From assembly GCA_914767885.1 (NCBI GenBank), contig CAJZBQ010000016.1:496001-560000 (forward strand): 64,000 nt of DNA. The letters run 5' to 3'. Source of the stretch: Blepharisma stoltei. Lineage: Eukaryota > Ciliophora > Heterotrichea > Heterotrichida > Blepharismidae. Below, one piece after another: positions 1 to 10,674 of this stretch (within the stretch, counting starts at the first letter, position 1; the number at the start of each line of letters is the position of its first letter). The notes beneath the pieces were generated by a model. It did no database searches. It had not been told where the DNA came from and saw nothing but the letters and a program-made list of their open reading frames with translations. A program made the translations under genes and the position numbers.

Positions 1-153
1 ATAGTGTCAATTTCACCGAAAAATTTTTGGGAAAATTTTTGATAGTGAGACATTTGATCGAAAAAATCCGTTAATTTTCGGCCAAATGTCCGCACTATCA
101 AAAATTTTCGACCAAATGGATTTCGATGAAATGTACACTGTCAAAATCCACTA
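1..153. repeat. Foldback-like noncoding sequence
   Basis: AT-rich sequence in which short words recur in both orientations (for example CCAAATG and ATTTTCG). The end GGATTTTGACAGTG read in reverse resembles the TATAGTGSATT ends of elements near 37.5 and 58.1 kb. No convincing coding frame. Probably part of one or more nested germline-limited elements cut by the window edge. Confidence 0.4.
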
Positions 154-410
154 TAGAAATTGCCCGAGGATGGCGCTATTTGCACATCCTCGGCAACCGA
201 AAATCGGCTCCACACGGGAACCATTTTCCACGTGTGGAGCCATTTTTCCACACGGGAACCATTTTCCACGTGTGGAGCCATTTTTCCACACGTGAGAATC
301 CTGACTTCCACGTGTGAAAAAATCGCTCCACACGTGGAAAATGGTTCCCGTGTGGAGCCGATTTTCCGTATTGCCAGAGAATGGCGCAAATAGCGCCGTT
401 CTCTAGCAAT
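154..410. mobile_element. GC-rich foldback element, candidate IES
   Basis: The two ends form an inverted repeat of about 70 bp, with shared words such as GGCGCTATTTGC and GGCTCCACACGGGAACC. Inside are tandem and inverted copies of CCACACGTGGAA-type words. TA lies at both edges (154-155 and 411-412). The word GCCCGAGGATGGCGC recurs at 40.29 kb in a 50-bp palindrome, so this is a dispersed family. No reading frame is plausible. Confidence 0.6.
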
Positions 411-426
411 TAATATATCATTTGGC

Positions 427-768
427 ATGGAGCCGGTTCATTTAGATAATATTCTAACTGCAAAAGAGCATCAAATAAGAGGTGAAGAATTTCAAAATAG
501 AAACATAACTATTACCATTTCTATCAAAGAAAGCCAAAAGGCACTGTATGAAGTGAATGGATTCGCAGCAGAAGCGACAAAAGAATTCAGAAGGCTTGAG
601 CTTGATGACCCTTATGGTTTCAACCCCAGTGAAAGATTCACTCAAAGATTCCCCAAGGGCTTATTAATTTCAATGAAAGCTCAGCTGCATTCAATTAAAA
701 GACTTGATATCTACTCACACAATTGCACCAAGCCTGAATCATTAGCTGCTCCATATTGTTTCTGCTAA
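427..768 (+). CDS. Hypothetical protein, probable 3' part of an interrupted gene
   Basis: An open frame of 113 residues ends at TAA and follows the foldback element directly. The frame stays open a few codons upstream of its first ATG, to the TA at the element edge, so the true N-terminus may lie left of the element or of the window. Composition (charged, few low-complexity runs) looks protein-like. No family recognised. It converges on the helicase gene with only about 50 bp between the two stops. Confidence 0.4.
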   Translation: MEPVHLDNILTAKEHQIRGEEFQNRNITITISIKESQKALYEVNGFAAEATKEFRRLELDDPYGFNPSERFTQRFPKGLLISMKAQLHSIKRLDIYSHNCTKPESLAAPYCFC

Positions 769-821
769 TACTGCATCCTTAATTCGAAAGCCTAAATTCC
801 ATAATAAACATTTATTTATTA

Positions 822-2956
822 CTATTCATCTTCATCCTCTCTTCTTCTGTAGCTCGACACTCTTTTCTTTGTGCTACTTTCTTGGCCAATTTGTGTATCT
901 TCTTCCTCATTTAATGAAAGTCTAGATCTGGTCCGTCTTGGCTTTCTTTCCTCGAATTCGTCCTCATCAAAGTTGGCCCTTGAAATTTTTGGCTTCCTGG
1001 TTTCTTCCTCCTCTCCCTCTCCCTCTTCATCAAGCTGAGGCTTGGCTGCTCTTCGTTTTATGGGTTCTTCGGAAAACCTGCTCCTTGATGATTTTCTTCC
1101 AGAATCTTCGTCACTGAAATCAGCGCTTCTTGATCTTTTTAAATTGCTGCTGCTTGTTGAACTTCTTGAGAATGATGATGGTGATGATCCTCCTGCGTAA
1201 TCTTTTAGTTCTGGAGGAACCGGCTGGCCAGCTGTCTGAAGTATTTTAATAAGTTCTTTAGCTATTTTTGGATTTTCGATTGAGTAAAAAGTCAAGGCTT
1301 TACCTTTAGCTCCAGCCCTACCAGTTCTACCAATTCTGTGTACATAACTGACTGTTTCTCTAGGCATCGAATAATTGATGACAAGCTTGATATCTTTAAC
1401 ATCCAATCCTCTGGAAGCTACATCTGTCGCAACCACAATATCGATTTCACCTTTTTTATAGCTTTTCATGACAAGATCTCTGTCATATTGCTCTTTATCT
1501 CCATGAAGCTCCTCTGCTTTAATACTTCTGTGCTTTAACTTGTCAGCAACCCTTTGGCACTCCATCTTGGTGTCACAGAAAATCAAAATTTTTTCGTTTT
1601 TGTGATGATGGCAGACTTCAAGCAGCTTTGAAAATTTTTCAGATTCAGAGTGAATAAACTCGAATGTTTGCTCTATATCAGGGTTTGCGGTTAAATCTTC
1701 AGAGCCAATTCTTATTTCTTCAGGGGTGCTGAGAAAGTCTCTTGCTAGCCCTATGATTTCTTTAGGCCAGGTAGCAGTGAACATCAAGGTTTGGTGGTCA
1801 GCTCTGATTAGATTAGATTCAAATGCCTTCAAATCCCTATTTCGGAGATGCTCAGCTGTAGTGTTTGCGAAGTAGTAGAAAATATCGACTCGAGCTCGGG
1901 CCGAAACCACTGATTCTCGGTCGAGGTGATGGCATTGGATCAATTACTGACTACCCCTAATCAAAACACCTATGTTGCCCAAGTTTGCAGCAACTCTACG
2001 CTCCTCCAGCACCAGATCAATTAGGGAGACTCCCCTCTTCGTTACTAGCTTCACTCCCTTCATTTCATGATATCCCTAAAAATACTCGATAGCTTTCGCA
2101 ATTAAGAGCATAGCTTATGCAGTTATATAGCCTGCATCATTTCGCGAGCCCGCTGAGATGGGCATTGCTGGCAAAAAGAGATCAAATTAACTACCCAAGG
2201 AATAGTGATCAAAAGCAGCAGTCTTGGCCTCATTTCTTGCTTTGAGGCTACTGATTATAGCAAGGCCATAACTAAAACTCAAAACTATGCCAGGCATAAA
2301 ATGGACCCTTTTATGGAGGGCAGTTCGCTCTTCTCCAGCCATATTATATATACAACAGCTCTGATTGTTTTTAATATTTCGCGGATTTGTGGCTCAAAGC
2401 CCATATCAAGCATACGGTCAGCTTCGTCAAGGACTAAATAGCTGACGTTCTTTACAGTAGTCTCTTTGGAATCGATAAAATCAATTAATCGGCCTGGTGT
2501 AGCGATGATTGTTTCTGGGTTTAGGCGGAGTTTGCGAGCTTGAAGCCACTTATTCGCACCACCATAAACACAGACTGATGTTGTTTGGCTTTTTTGCTCG
2601 AAAAGCTCGCATTCAGCACCGATTTGGCAAGCCAGTTCACGAGTTGGGGAGAGGACGAGAACTCGAGGGCCATCTCCACGCTGAACTGGTGGCTTGGACT
2701 TGATGTGTAGCAATGAAGGAACCAAAAAGCCCATTGTTTTGCCTGACCCGGTCTTCGCAATACCTACAAGATCTTTTCCTTTCATGATAATTGGCCATGT
2801 CATAGCTTGAATCGGGGTAGGCTCCGTGTAGCCAGCTTCCTTAAATACATCCAATATATATTTGGGAAGATTGAACTGCTCAAAGCTACTTGCTGTTTTG
2901 ATGGTGGATTCTGGGATAGCGCTGAAATAGCGTGCCAGCCGCATAATTTTCAGCAT
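822..2956 (-). CDS. DEAD-box ATP-dependent RNA helicase (DDX5/Dbp2 type), interrupted
   Basis: RNA-unwinding ATPase of the p68/Dbp2 group. In order: Q-motif region, motif I AKTGSGKT, PTRELA, TPGR, the DEAD box (VLDEADRMLD), then, after the insertion, SAT-type TATWPKE, the helicase C domain with LHGDKEQ, ATDVASRGLDV and HRIGRTGRAG, and an Arg/Ser/Glu-rich tail. The coding sequence is broken at 1799-2366 by a 546-bp insertion flanked by an 11-bp direct repeat; removing the insert plus one repeat copy gives REILKTIRADHQT, the exact spacing expected between DEAD and SAT motifs. Start is the first ATG before the Q motif. Upstream, eIF4E is divergent. Confidence 0.93.
1799..2366 (-). mobile_element. 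Retroposon-like insertion with 11-bp target duplication, in helicase gene
   Basis: Insert 1810-2355 lies between two copies of CAGCTCTGATT (1799-1809 and 2356-2366). In the helicase sense it starts TATATAATATGG and ends in the simple repeat AATCTAATCTAATC, a layout typical of non-LTR retroposition. It is more GC-rich than the flanking genes and has no long frame. A stretch near 2165-2215 (CTCTTTTTGCCAGCA and neighbours) recurs at about 42.35 kb. The duplication contains no TA. Confidence 0.7.
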
Positions 2957-3122
2957 TTTATTAATAAAATTTCAAGTGTTTAATGATCAATTTATGAATA
3001 AATGAAGTTACAAGTAAAAGACCATCAGTAAAATTTTGCAAATTAATTTAGAAGGAGCATTCAGCCATTTTTTAATCTTCAGCGCTTCAGCAATAAATTT
3101 ATTTTTCCTTATAATTTAACTA

Positions 3123-3668
3123 ATGATACCACAGCATAACCCTCTTGAAAAGCGATACTCATATTGGTTCACTGCTTCTGATTCAACTAAAACAGTTACA
3201 GACTATGGAGATTCTATCAAAATGATAGGCAGTTTTGGCACGATTGAAGAGTTTTGGCAATATTACTCTCATCTCAAAAAACCTGATGATGTCCCGCTGA
3301 ATACCGAATATCACGTATTTCAAGAAGGAATCAAGCCTATGTGGGAAGATGAAGCCAACAAAAAAGGAGCAAGGTGGATCTTAAGAATTAAAAAAGGTGC
3401 GGCTTCACTATTTTGGGAAGAACTTCTAATTACTATGATTGGAGAACAGTTTGATGTTGCTGACGAAATCTGTGGAGTAGCTGTGTCCATCAGAGCTAAC
3501 GAAGACATCTTTTCTATCTGGATACGAAGCGGACAAGATCTCTCAGTCAAAAATTCAGTCAAAGAAACTCTGAAGAGAATTTGGAAGCTAAATGACAACG
3601 TCTTCTTGGAATACAAAGAGCACCCGACTGCACAAAGAACTCACCCAAGATATAAGCATAATTATTAA
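3123..3668 (+). CDS. Translation initiation factor eIF4E family (cap-binding)
   Basis: Binds the mRNA 5' cap. 181 residues, the usual size for eIF4E or 4EHP. The protein begins with the HPL-like 'NPLEKRYSYWF' segment (the H is N here), followed by 'GTIEEFWQYYSHL', then WE and an 'RIKKGAASLFWEELL' stretch matching the family's KKG..W.ELLL. An aromatic and an acidic residue for cap stacking (W at about residue 76 and E one position later, 'MWED') are present. Uninterrupted, no intron. The stop lies 3 bp before the start of the protease gene on the same strand. Confidence 0.9.
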   Translation: MIPQHNPLEKRYSYWFTASDSTKTVTDYGDSIKMIGSFGTIEEFWQYYSHLKKPDDVPLNTEYHVFQEGIKPMWEDEANKKGARWILRIKKGAASLFWEELLITMIGEQFDVADEICGVAVSIRANEDIFSIWIRSGQDLSVKNSVKETLKRIWKLNDNVFLEYKEHPTAQRTHPRYKHNY

Positions 3669-3671
3669 ATA

Positions 3672-4292
3672 ATGAAGCTTTTTGGATTAGGCTCTTTAGC
3701 ATATTGTTATTACGCACATCATAAGGAAACCAAAGCAACCCTAATTGCGATCCAATTTTCAAATCAGACAAGAGGAACAGCTTTTGCAATCTCAAGCAGC
3801 GGACTTGCATTGACAACTTCGCACTGTTTGAAAGACTATGAAGCAACCACAACTGAAGGGGAATTCATACAAGTAATTGATTATGAAAAAGAAAATGACT
3901 TAGCTTTACTGCAGCTCCCAAGACATCACACTTATAATTATATTAAATTAGGAGACAGCTCAGAGCTGAAGTCTGGAGAAGAGATTTTTCATTATGGGCT
4001 TGTTATTAATTCATTATTAGGCTGCAAAGGATACTATCAAGGCTCTGATGGAGTGAGTTTATTTGCAAACGTAGAAATGATGCACGGGCAAAGTGGTGGA
4101 CCGCTCGTCAACACAAAAGGAGAAGTCGTTGGGGTCAATCGTGGACATATCTATTGCAGCCCAGAGAGAATTAAGCTGAATCCTGCTCATGGTGGCCCAT
4201 CACGATATATCCCCATCAATACAGCTAAAGAGTTTCTACAGAAAAACTGTACTGAGACTGACAAAGGCTGGGTAATGAAATCTAAAACATAA
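3672..4292 (+). CDS. Trypsin-like (S1/DegP-fold) serine protease
   Basis: 206 residues. The catalytic triad is visible: His in 'ALTTSHCLKDY', Asp in 'ENDLALLQL', Ser in 'GQSGGPL'. The order and spacing match the compact trypsin-2/HtrA peptidase domain without PDZ. The N-terminus is short and mildly hydrophobic ('GLGSLAYCYYA'); a signal or mitochondrial leader is possible but not clear. It starts 3 bp after the eIF4E stop, an unusually tight head-to-tail arrangement consistent with very short intergenic spacers. Substrate unknown. Confidence 0.85.
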   Translation: MKLFGLGSLAYCYYAHHKETKATLIAIQFSNQTRGTAFAISSSGLALTTSHCLKDYEATTTEGEFIQVIDYEKENDLALLQLPRHHTYNYIKLGDSSELKSGEEIFHYGLVINSLLGCKGYYQGSDGVSLFANVEMMHGQSGGPLVNTKGEVVGVNRGHIYCSPERIKLNPAHGGPSRYIPINTAKEFLQKNCTETDKGWVMKSKT

Positions 4293-4315
4293 TAAAACCA
4301 TTTGAATTCTTAAAA

Positions 4316-7300
4316 ATGTGAAATGAATTATTTGATGAAAAAGTGAACTTATCGACACGCGTCAGAAACACAACGACTATGGTTCCGATACACCCAAAGC
4401 CAATTGATGAAGACTTTGATCAATATGCAAATATCAACCTTGTCAATATTTTGGCTTCTACAACAGGGTTTCCTACGAATTGGGATCCAACACTTCATGA
4501 CCAAATAAACAAAATGAAGAACCTATTGGAGCAAGAAAAACAAGAGCAAAGGGAAAAAAGGCATAATAAGTATTTGCAGAGACTTGCAAGCAAAAGCCCA
4601 AGGAAAAAAGAGTCAAACGAAGATCAAGAAATAGTCAATGCAAGATTTAAAGCAAAGCTGGAAAGAATCACAAAACATCTGCCGCCTGAAGATTACTATA
4701 AGAATTCCCCCATTAAGCCTGGCTTTGGATTTCTTGAAAGCTTGATTCATGGAAGAAGAAATATTAACAAGCTCAAAGTAAATATACCGGAAAGTTATTA
4801 TGCAGCTGATAGAGCTTATTTATTATATACAGATGAAGCAGGTTGTGCTAATTGTGAGACTTCATTTAAAGTGTATGATTTCATGAAAAAAGTGCTAAGT
4901 CATAGGGTGCAGTCAGATAACGAAATGGATCAAGCTGCAGCTGTTTTTAGAGCGAGAGGAGATTTGTGGATGAAATCAAGTGTACTTATGTGGGATCAGT
5001 TTAGATCAAGAATTGAATCTCATGAGCAGCTGCAGTCAGTGCTACTGCAACGGTATATAAGAACTTCTGGAGATAGACCATCAATTACTAGAATATTTTT
5101 TTCAAGCTTCAAAAAAGACCATAGAGCTAATTTAGGGGTTGCAATTATAAACGACGTTAATGAGATGGAATATTTAAGCCCTTATAAAAGATTCATCATT
5201 GATACAAAACTCCCAAACACATGAGATATTGTAAATGTTACAGGACATGCGTTAAGGCCTTATGAAGTAGAAGCTAAAAAAATAGCCAGATTTTTAGAAA
5301 AATCGTATGATTTGAGGCTTGAAAAAATAGTGCTTGATTTCATAAGAGATCAAAGTGGAAAAATCTGACTTTGTAATTGCAAAGGGTTCAAAATTGATAT
5401 AACGAGCTTGAATAAGCAGGAGTTAATATTTTTTGATAAATTTGCAAGGCATTCATTATCTTCTCCAAAATTTTCAACTCCAGCTAGCATCAAGGACGCT
5501 AAGGCAAAGTCAATGAGTAAAGTTGAGGAAATTGTTTATTATGGTAATTATAATTTACTCCCCCTTTAGGTTGGAACAAATCATCAATAAGATTTGCATT
5601 TTTGGGTACGTTAACCACCTTTTGAATTGGAACAAAATTGCTTTTCGATAGGAAAATTTTGATGCTGCAAAAACTAATTTCAAAATTATTTTTTAGACAA
5701 AATTCAACTAGAATATTATTTAAACAGTTTTAAAACTGAATCGATTAATTGTTTTATTCAATTCTTCATAAAATAAAATAAAATTCAAAGTATTTTAAAA
5801 AAAAAAATTGAAGAAAAAAATTAAATATGATCTTTATAGAATTAACTTTGACTTAATAAAATGAAAAGTGCAATTAAAATGCTATCTAAACATTTTTCAC
5901 ACTGATTGATTAAATTTAATTATTTATAGAAAAATAAAATTTAAAATTTAAAGTGTTGTGTCAATTTGTATTTTAAAAAAAAATTTCAGAGAAAAAAATT
6001 TAAATATATTTTTTTTTAAAAAAAAATTAACCTCCCTTTAAATTGGAACAGCAGCATTTTTGTTCCAATTTAAAGGGGGAGTTAGCACATTGTAAATCTT
6101 GCAAATTGAATTATGCTCAATCAGATCTCAATCATCTTGTGTCAGAAAGAATGATTGTAATTTTTAAAGAGCATATTGAAAGCCGAAGAAACGCCCCATT
6201 TGATACTTTAAATGCTAATGTAGCAAATTTTGAAACTTTATCTCAATCTGTCAGAGTTTGTGACTATTGCTTCACACTTATAAGCAGCGAGCTTGAACTA
6301 ATTAAAGTTGAAAAAGAACTAGCTAAAACAATGAATATTCCTATAGATAAGTCTTTTACTTCCGACCCTGACTTGCAATTTTTGCCTCAAACCTTAAACC
6401 AATGGCGTATTTTAATATATTTTGACAAATTGGAAATGGTTACGGACACTTATAAAGATTTGCATTTAAGCATCAAATTTCATAACAGCATTACCGTATT
6501 TCCTCTCGAAAACTTATCAGGATTCCAAATATTAAAAATTCCACATATGAAGCTCTACTATCTTTATCTATCTGCAGATAAATCTCCAAGAGCCTTTTTT
6601 AAGCATTTTCAAATAGAAATTCGCATCACACGGGACAGATCTTGAGAATCCAAAATTGCTTACTCGAAGTCCTTTTTATTTTTTGAACTCCCTTTTTATT
6701 TATCCCCAAATCAGGCCATGAGCTCTCAAAAAAGACTTTTCCTTTATGGCGAAAATTCCAATATACTCGGGGAGATTTCTCTTGTAATTGGAGTTTCGAA
6801 TGATCATAAGATAAAGACAAAATATTTCAAAGTTGGGCTTGAGAAGATATTAGATGTATATCTTCCTGATGAAAATCATTATAGATGTGATCCATTACCT
6901 GAGCAATGAATGGAAATGCTTGGAAATAAAAATGATGAAAGTAGCACGTTTGGAAATAAATCAGGAGAATATAACTATACGCCTCATTTGAATAAAAATG
7001 AGATGAAAAGGATGGAAAGCGAAGTACCATTAGAAACTGATAGGAAAAGCAGCACTATGAGCCGACGTTCAAGCATTTTTATGCCTATTGAAGAGCCTGA
7101 AAGAGAAATAATCCCTAAACTCCAATTAGCGAAGATGAGAAAATCGAAGAAAAAGCAGAAAAAATTGAGTAAAGATGTCGATCAATATTTAAATAGGAGA
7201 GGAACTTGTAACTCAATTAAGTCCAAAGAGACGAGTAATGAGCTAAAAAAATGAGGAAGCACCGGAGATATAAAAGAAGAAAAGCAAATCTCAAAAAAAA

Positions 7301-9206
7301 CCTCAATGAAGCCGTTAAATAAAATATTCCGCACAACATGCTCAAAAATGCTAGCTCCCCCCCCCCCTCCGTGAGCGAACAAAACCATTAGAAAAATCCC
7401 TATTTTTTTGGTCAAAAAACCCACCCTCCGTGAGCGAACAAAAAATTTTTTTACATATAATTTTATATATAGTTTATTATATCTATATTTAATACAAATA
7501 AAGAGGATAATATTGAAAAATAATTATTAAGTTTGTTTGATATATTATTCAAAGGGTTAAAAAAAAGAATACCATAAGTGAAAAGGTTGAATTTAACAAT
7601 TTTAATTTAAGACAAAAAAATGAATAGAAGAAATCGATTAGATAATTAACTTCTTCATATTAACTTGATGGCTGAAAATCTTTGGATGATTAACGCCATA
7701 AGAACCCGTCAACTCAAATGATTTTCTGACAAGTTGAGGGCTTACAGCATCTCACGCCTTTGAAGCAATGTTTATCAGTTGCTGGCGATCAAGAGCTTTG
7801 AGGTTTCCAGTTCTTTTCGATCTTCTTTCAATCTGCTCTGTTTGGAATTTGATTCTGAAATCTGTTGTTTTTGATTTGAAATTTGCAATTACCAGTGCGT
7901 CAAGTGGTTGCAAATACTTTGTGCACCCTCCAGGGATCACAAATTTTGGTTGCATCTAAATCTGAAATTGCATTAGAAATCATGATAGTTTTATGACTTC
8001 CAGCCTGATCATAAATCAGCAGTTGGTTTTCTCGTCTCAATATTGTTCTGAGGTAGTCATTAAGAATCTGGTCAGAAATGTAGCCAGATTTATTTGATTT
8101 TTATGATGACATTTCTGGAATATTCAGTCTTTCTCTTACAAGGTTCGGGATCTGGCCATTTTTCTCTTGAAAAAATGAGCAAAGCAGGCATTTTTTCTCC
8201 ATCAGCTCTAATCATAAGCATAACAGTGATAAAAATGGTTCATTTTAGCTGATTTGAACGCCTAGAATTCGTTGAGTTCCCTTGAAATCATAAGTGAACT
8301 TGCTTTTTACATCTCAATCAAATCTCGTTTCATCGAAATTGTAAATGTTAGATGGAACGAATTGAGGAAGCAATGACGCTAAATCATCTAGGTATTGCCT
8401 GACAAGTTCTGCCTCTTTTTCGATTGGCTTAATGCTTGAGGCATTGATTTTTCTGAAAGATAAATTATTTCTGGTCCTAAATCCTTGCCACCATTTATCT
8501 CCACAGCCGAATCGCGCCAATCCCCATTTCTGCCGCCAAACTTTTTGCTTTCTCCTCAATCGTTGATCTGAGAACCTGAATACCTTGCTCACGGATTGCA
8601 GTAAACCAATGAACTAGTTCTTTCTCTAGCTCTGGAAATTGAGTGAAGCTTTCTAATTTTAATTTTTTATCAGATTTTACTGATTTCTTCAACTCATCAA
8701 GCTTATTCACCCATTCGGAAATCGAGCTAAAGGAGTTGACATGAAACTTTGCAGCAACATCTCTCATGCTCATCTCATTTTGGTGTTGAATGTAAAATTC
8801 AGCAATTTCAACTTTCTGCCAAATTTCAATGTACTTTCTTTTTCCCTTTGTACATTTTTATTATGATTTATAGAGAATTTGCTTATTATATTAAATAAGA
8901 AAATATATAAAATATTTTAACTGAATGCATATATTTATTACTAATAGGTTTATTGATTATTAAATTATTGAAAAAATTAAGCTGTGTTTTACCTTTAATC
9001 AAATGGTATTCTCTTTTTTTTGGGAAATTCCCTTACTCTCCCCCCATAATATTTTTAAAATAATTTTCAACTTATAAAAAAATATTTATTTTACAATTAA
9101 AAATTTATATATAATTTTTTTTAAAAAATAAAAATTAACCCCTCCGTGAGCGAACAAAAATTTTTTGTTCGCTCACGGAGGGGGGGGGGGGGGAGTAAGC
9201 GTCTAG
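4316..9206 (+). CDS. Large conserved-type protein with Cys pairs, split by two IESs
   Basis: Start ATG-TGA (Met-Trp) at 4316 is chosen because the frame stays open through TGA as Trp. In-frame TGA (5222, 5366, 6643, 6907, 7252) falls in otherwise continuous protein. Exons by IES removal: 4316-5555, 6083-7351, 9196-9206; the joined end is '...CSKMLSV' then TAG. Features: CxxC at 'GCANCETSF', 'CNCKGF', 'HCKSCKL', 'VCDYCFTL', a basic Lys-rich stretch (KMRKSKKKQKKL), and a Ser-rich C-terminal third. The Cys pairs suggest metal binding. I do not recognise the family; about 838 residues in all. Confidence 0.75.
5556..6082. mobile_element. MITE-type IES, family B, in the Cys-pair gene
   Basis: Flanked by TTA (5555-5557 and 6082-6084). 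Ends CTCCCCC...GGGGGAG with degenerate family B 19-mers (CCTTTAAATTGRAACAAAA). The right end is the hairpin end, the left has two copies in the same orientation. AT-rich interior without coding frame. Removal joins '...YYGNYNL' to 'AHCKSCKL' in frame; the 527-bp length alone would shift the frame. Confidence 0.85.
7352..9195 (-). mobile_element. Pogo-type transposon acting as an IES (source-like relative of the family A MITEs)
   Basis: 1844 bp between TA 7352-7353 and TA 9196-9197. Both ends carry the 19-mer CCTCCGTGAGYGAACAAAA: two same-orientation copies at the left (spaced by CCATTAGAAAAATCCC and an A-rich tract), and a hairpin of two inverted copies at the right. This is exactly the end layout of the short family A MITEs in this window. 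The middle holds a broken transposase. Removal restores a short C-terminus for the host gene. Confidence 0.88.
7638..8858 (-). pseudogene. Pogo/Tigger-like (Tc1/mariner superfamily, DDE_1) transposase, decayed
   Basis: Cut-and-paste DNA transposase remains. N-terminal HTH: 'EIAEFYIQHQNEMSMRDVAAKF' region with 'ISEWVNKLDE'. Catalytic core: first Asp in 'YNFDETRFDW', 'MLMIRADGEKMPALLIF' typical of this family, second Asp in 'LLIYDQAGSHKT', third Asp in 'CTKYLQPLDALV', then the C-terminal 'AWDAVSPQLVRKSF'. These lie in different frames, with at least three frame changes and in-frame TAA, and no start codon precedes the HTH, so the copy is not functional as it stands. The three catalytic Asp are all still visible. 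Confidence 0.85.
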
Positions 9207-9285
9207 CTGATATTTGGACTGATTCGCTTTGTACAAAACGATCAATTAATTAAACGATATATTTTTTTTTTCAAAATTTAATTAA

Positions 9286-10479
9286 TTAATTATTTAGGCA
9301 AGCTAATAAATCTTTGCCTAATATTTCTTCTGCTTCTTTTTGAGAAAACTCAAAAATCTCATCTTCGGAATTTTTTGCCTTTTTTTCTTGATAAACTTTC
9401 GGCTTCTTCACTTTAAGTTTAAGATTATTCTTCGTCCCGTATTCTTGATCTCAGTTTGGACCACAGTTCTGAATAACCGTAGGTTTGCTGTCCTATAGCT
9501 TTTTGCCTTGAGTGGCGCCCCGTTACCGCGCCACTCAAGGCAAAAAAGCATAACCGTCGACCTGCTTCTGTCCCCAAGCCCCTTAGGATCTCTCTGATCT
9601 ACACCAGACTCAGCATAGACCCATTCTCTTGATCCGAGACTCTCAAGAAGCCGTTGACTTCTCTAACCGAACTCGGATGCAGGACCTGCATCCTATCCTT
9701 AACTGACATTTTTAACTTTCCCCTCTAAAATATGCGTCCCCAATTACTTCTCCATCTACATTTACCCACTCAATTTTATATTTTTCCCAAAATCTAAAAC
9801 TTTCCAAGGTTTTCCTTGCTGCCGAGTGACTTGAAAAATTCAAAATTGCGTATCCTTTGCCATGAATTTTTATTTCATTTATTCTTTGAGGCTTCGAAAA
9901 TAGAGAAGAAATAAAAGACGCTTTAACAAATGGCTTGACTGGAGATATCTTCAACAGTTTGTTGAAGCGGTTCCCTTTAAACATTAGCTGCTGGTGTAAA
10001 TTTTTGTAGATATTCTCATATTTTTCTGTTTCATTGGTAAACAGGTTTTCATGCTTTTGGAGGATTTCAAGAGCTTCAAAAGTTTTCCCTTGCTGATGTA
10101 AAACGCCTACGAGATCCTTGATAGCACTTTCAGCTCTGTCATTAGAATTGATTGCTTTAAGGTACAGATCAGCAGCTTTTTCAAGATTTTTTTCGATGTA
10201 TTCTGCTTTTTTGCCAAGAGCGTAAACGGAATCTCCTTTGGGAATTGGGTAGTAGACTTTAGAATCTTTGGAATATTTCGTGACAAAAGGGCGGTTAGGG
10301 TCTCTGGGTTTGAGAACAGATTCTGAAGAAACGTGAGATGAAATGTGCTTTATTTCGTAAACTCCAGTGCCTTGGTTTTCTTTATTAAAGTCGCTTGGGA
10401 GAAGAGCAGAAAACTTTGTTTTAGCCATTTTAAAATGATAAATTGTTGCTAATGGCTCATTTTTTACAAAATGGGGCAT
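9286..10479 (-). CDS. TPR-like protein with RRM-like C-terminal segment, split by an IES
   Basis: First part (10479-9728) has helical repeats 'EKAADLYLKAINSND...AIKDLVGVLHQQGKTFEALEIL' typical of TPR, followed by 'HGKGYAILNFSSHSAARKTLESF', which resembles an RRM beta-alpha unit. Downstream frame 9288-9475 encodes a K/E-rich tail ending 'DLLACLNN' then TAA. Removing TA-flanked 9480-9725 (or 9474-9725) joins them in frame and places a TGA-encoded Trp in 'CGPNW'. Two ATGs (10479, 10428) could start it; the second begins a more typical N-terminus. Function unknown. Confidence 0.65.
9480..9725. mobile_element. Candidate IES containing a perfect hairpin
   Basis: TA at 9480-9481 (alternatively 9474-9475) and 9726-9727. 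Inside, about 9496-9549, arms of 19 or more bases (TTTTTGCCTTGAGTGGCGC) pair perfectly around a short loop; the hairpin is itself TA-flanked, so it may be a nested element. The remaining part is GC-richer than the genes and includes the palindrome GGATGCAGGTCCTGCATCC. Left boundary is uncertain by 6 bp. Confidence 0.6.
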
Positions 10480-10674
10480 GATTTCACGTTTCCCATAATT
10501 TCTTCAAAAGTTTATCTTGGCATAGCTCTTAATTCAAAACTTATTAAATATTTTATCAATGCTGTCCTAATTTTACTTTTTTCCTGATTCAACTCTAGTT
10601 TCAGTCTTATCATTTTCACTGCTTATTTTTCTTATATTTTAATAAATTTCTTATTTAATCACTTTTCCATATTT

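Noticed and set aside
86-428. Overlapping short open frames on both strands in the first 430 bp
   Set aside because: They follow the inverted repeat and encode repeated HVEN/STRG-type peptides from the same repeat read several ways. No protein-like composition.
4343-4345. GTG as start of the Cys-pair gene
   Set aside because: The frame continues upstream through GAT-GAA-AAA to ATG-TGA at 4316, and TGA is Trp here.
7182-7424. Frames starting 'FAHGGGGG' or ending in poly-Pro next to genes
   Set aside because: These are read-through of host exons into the C-rich MITE ends, as at 14.6, 33.1, 40.9 and 59.9 kb; the Pro or Gly runs are not real termini.
9660-9710. Possible tRNA or Pol III promoter in the GC-rich part of the 9.5-9.7 kb insert
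   Set aside because: A GTTCGGTTAG word is present but no cloverleaf can be drawn.
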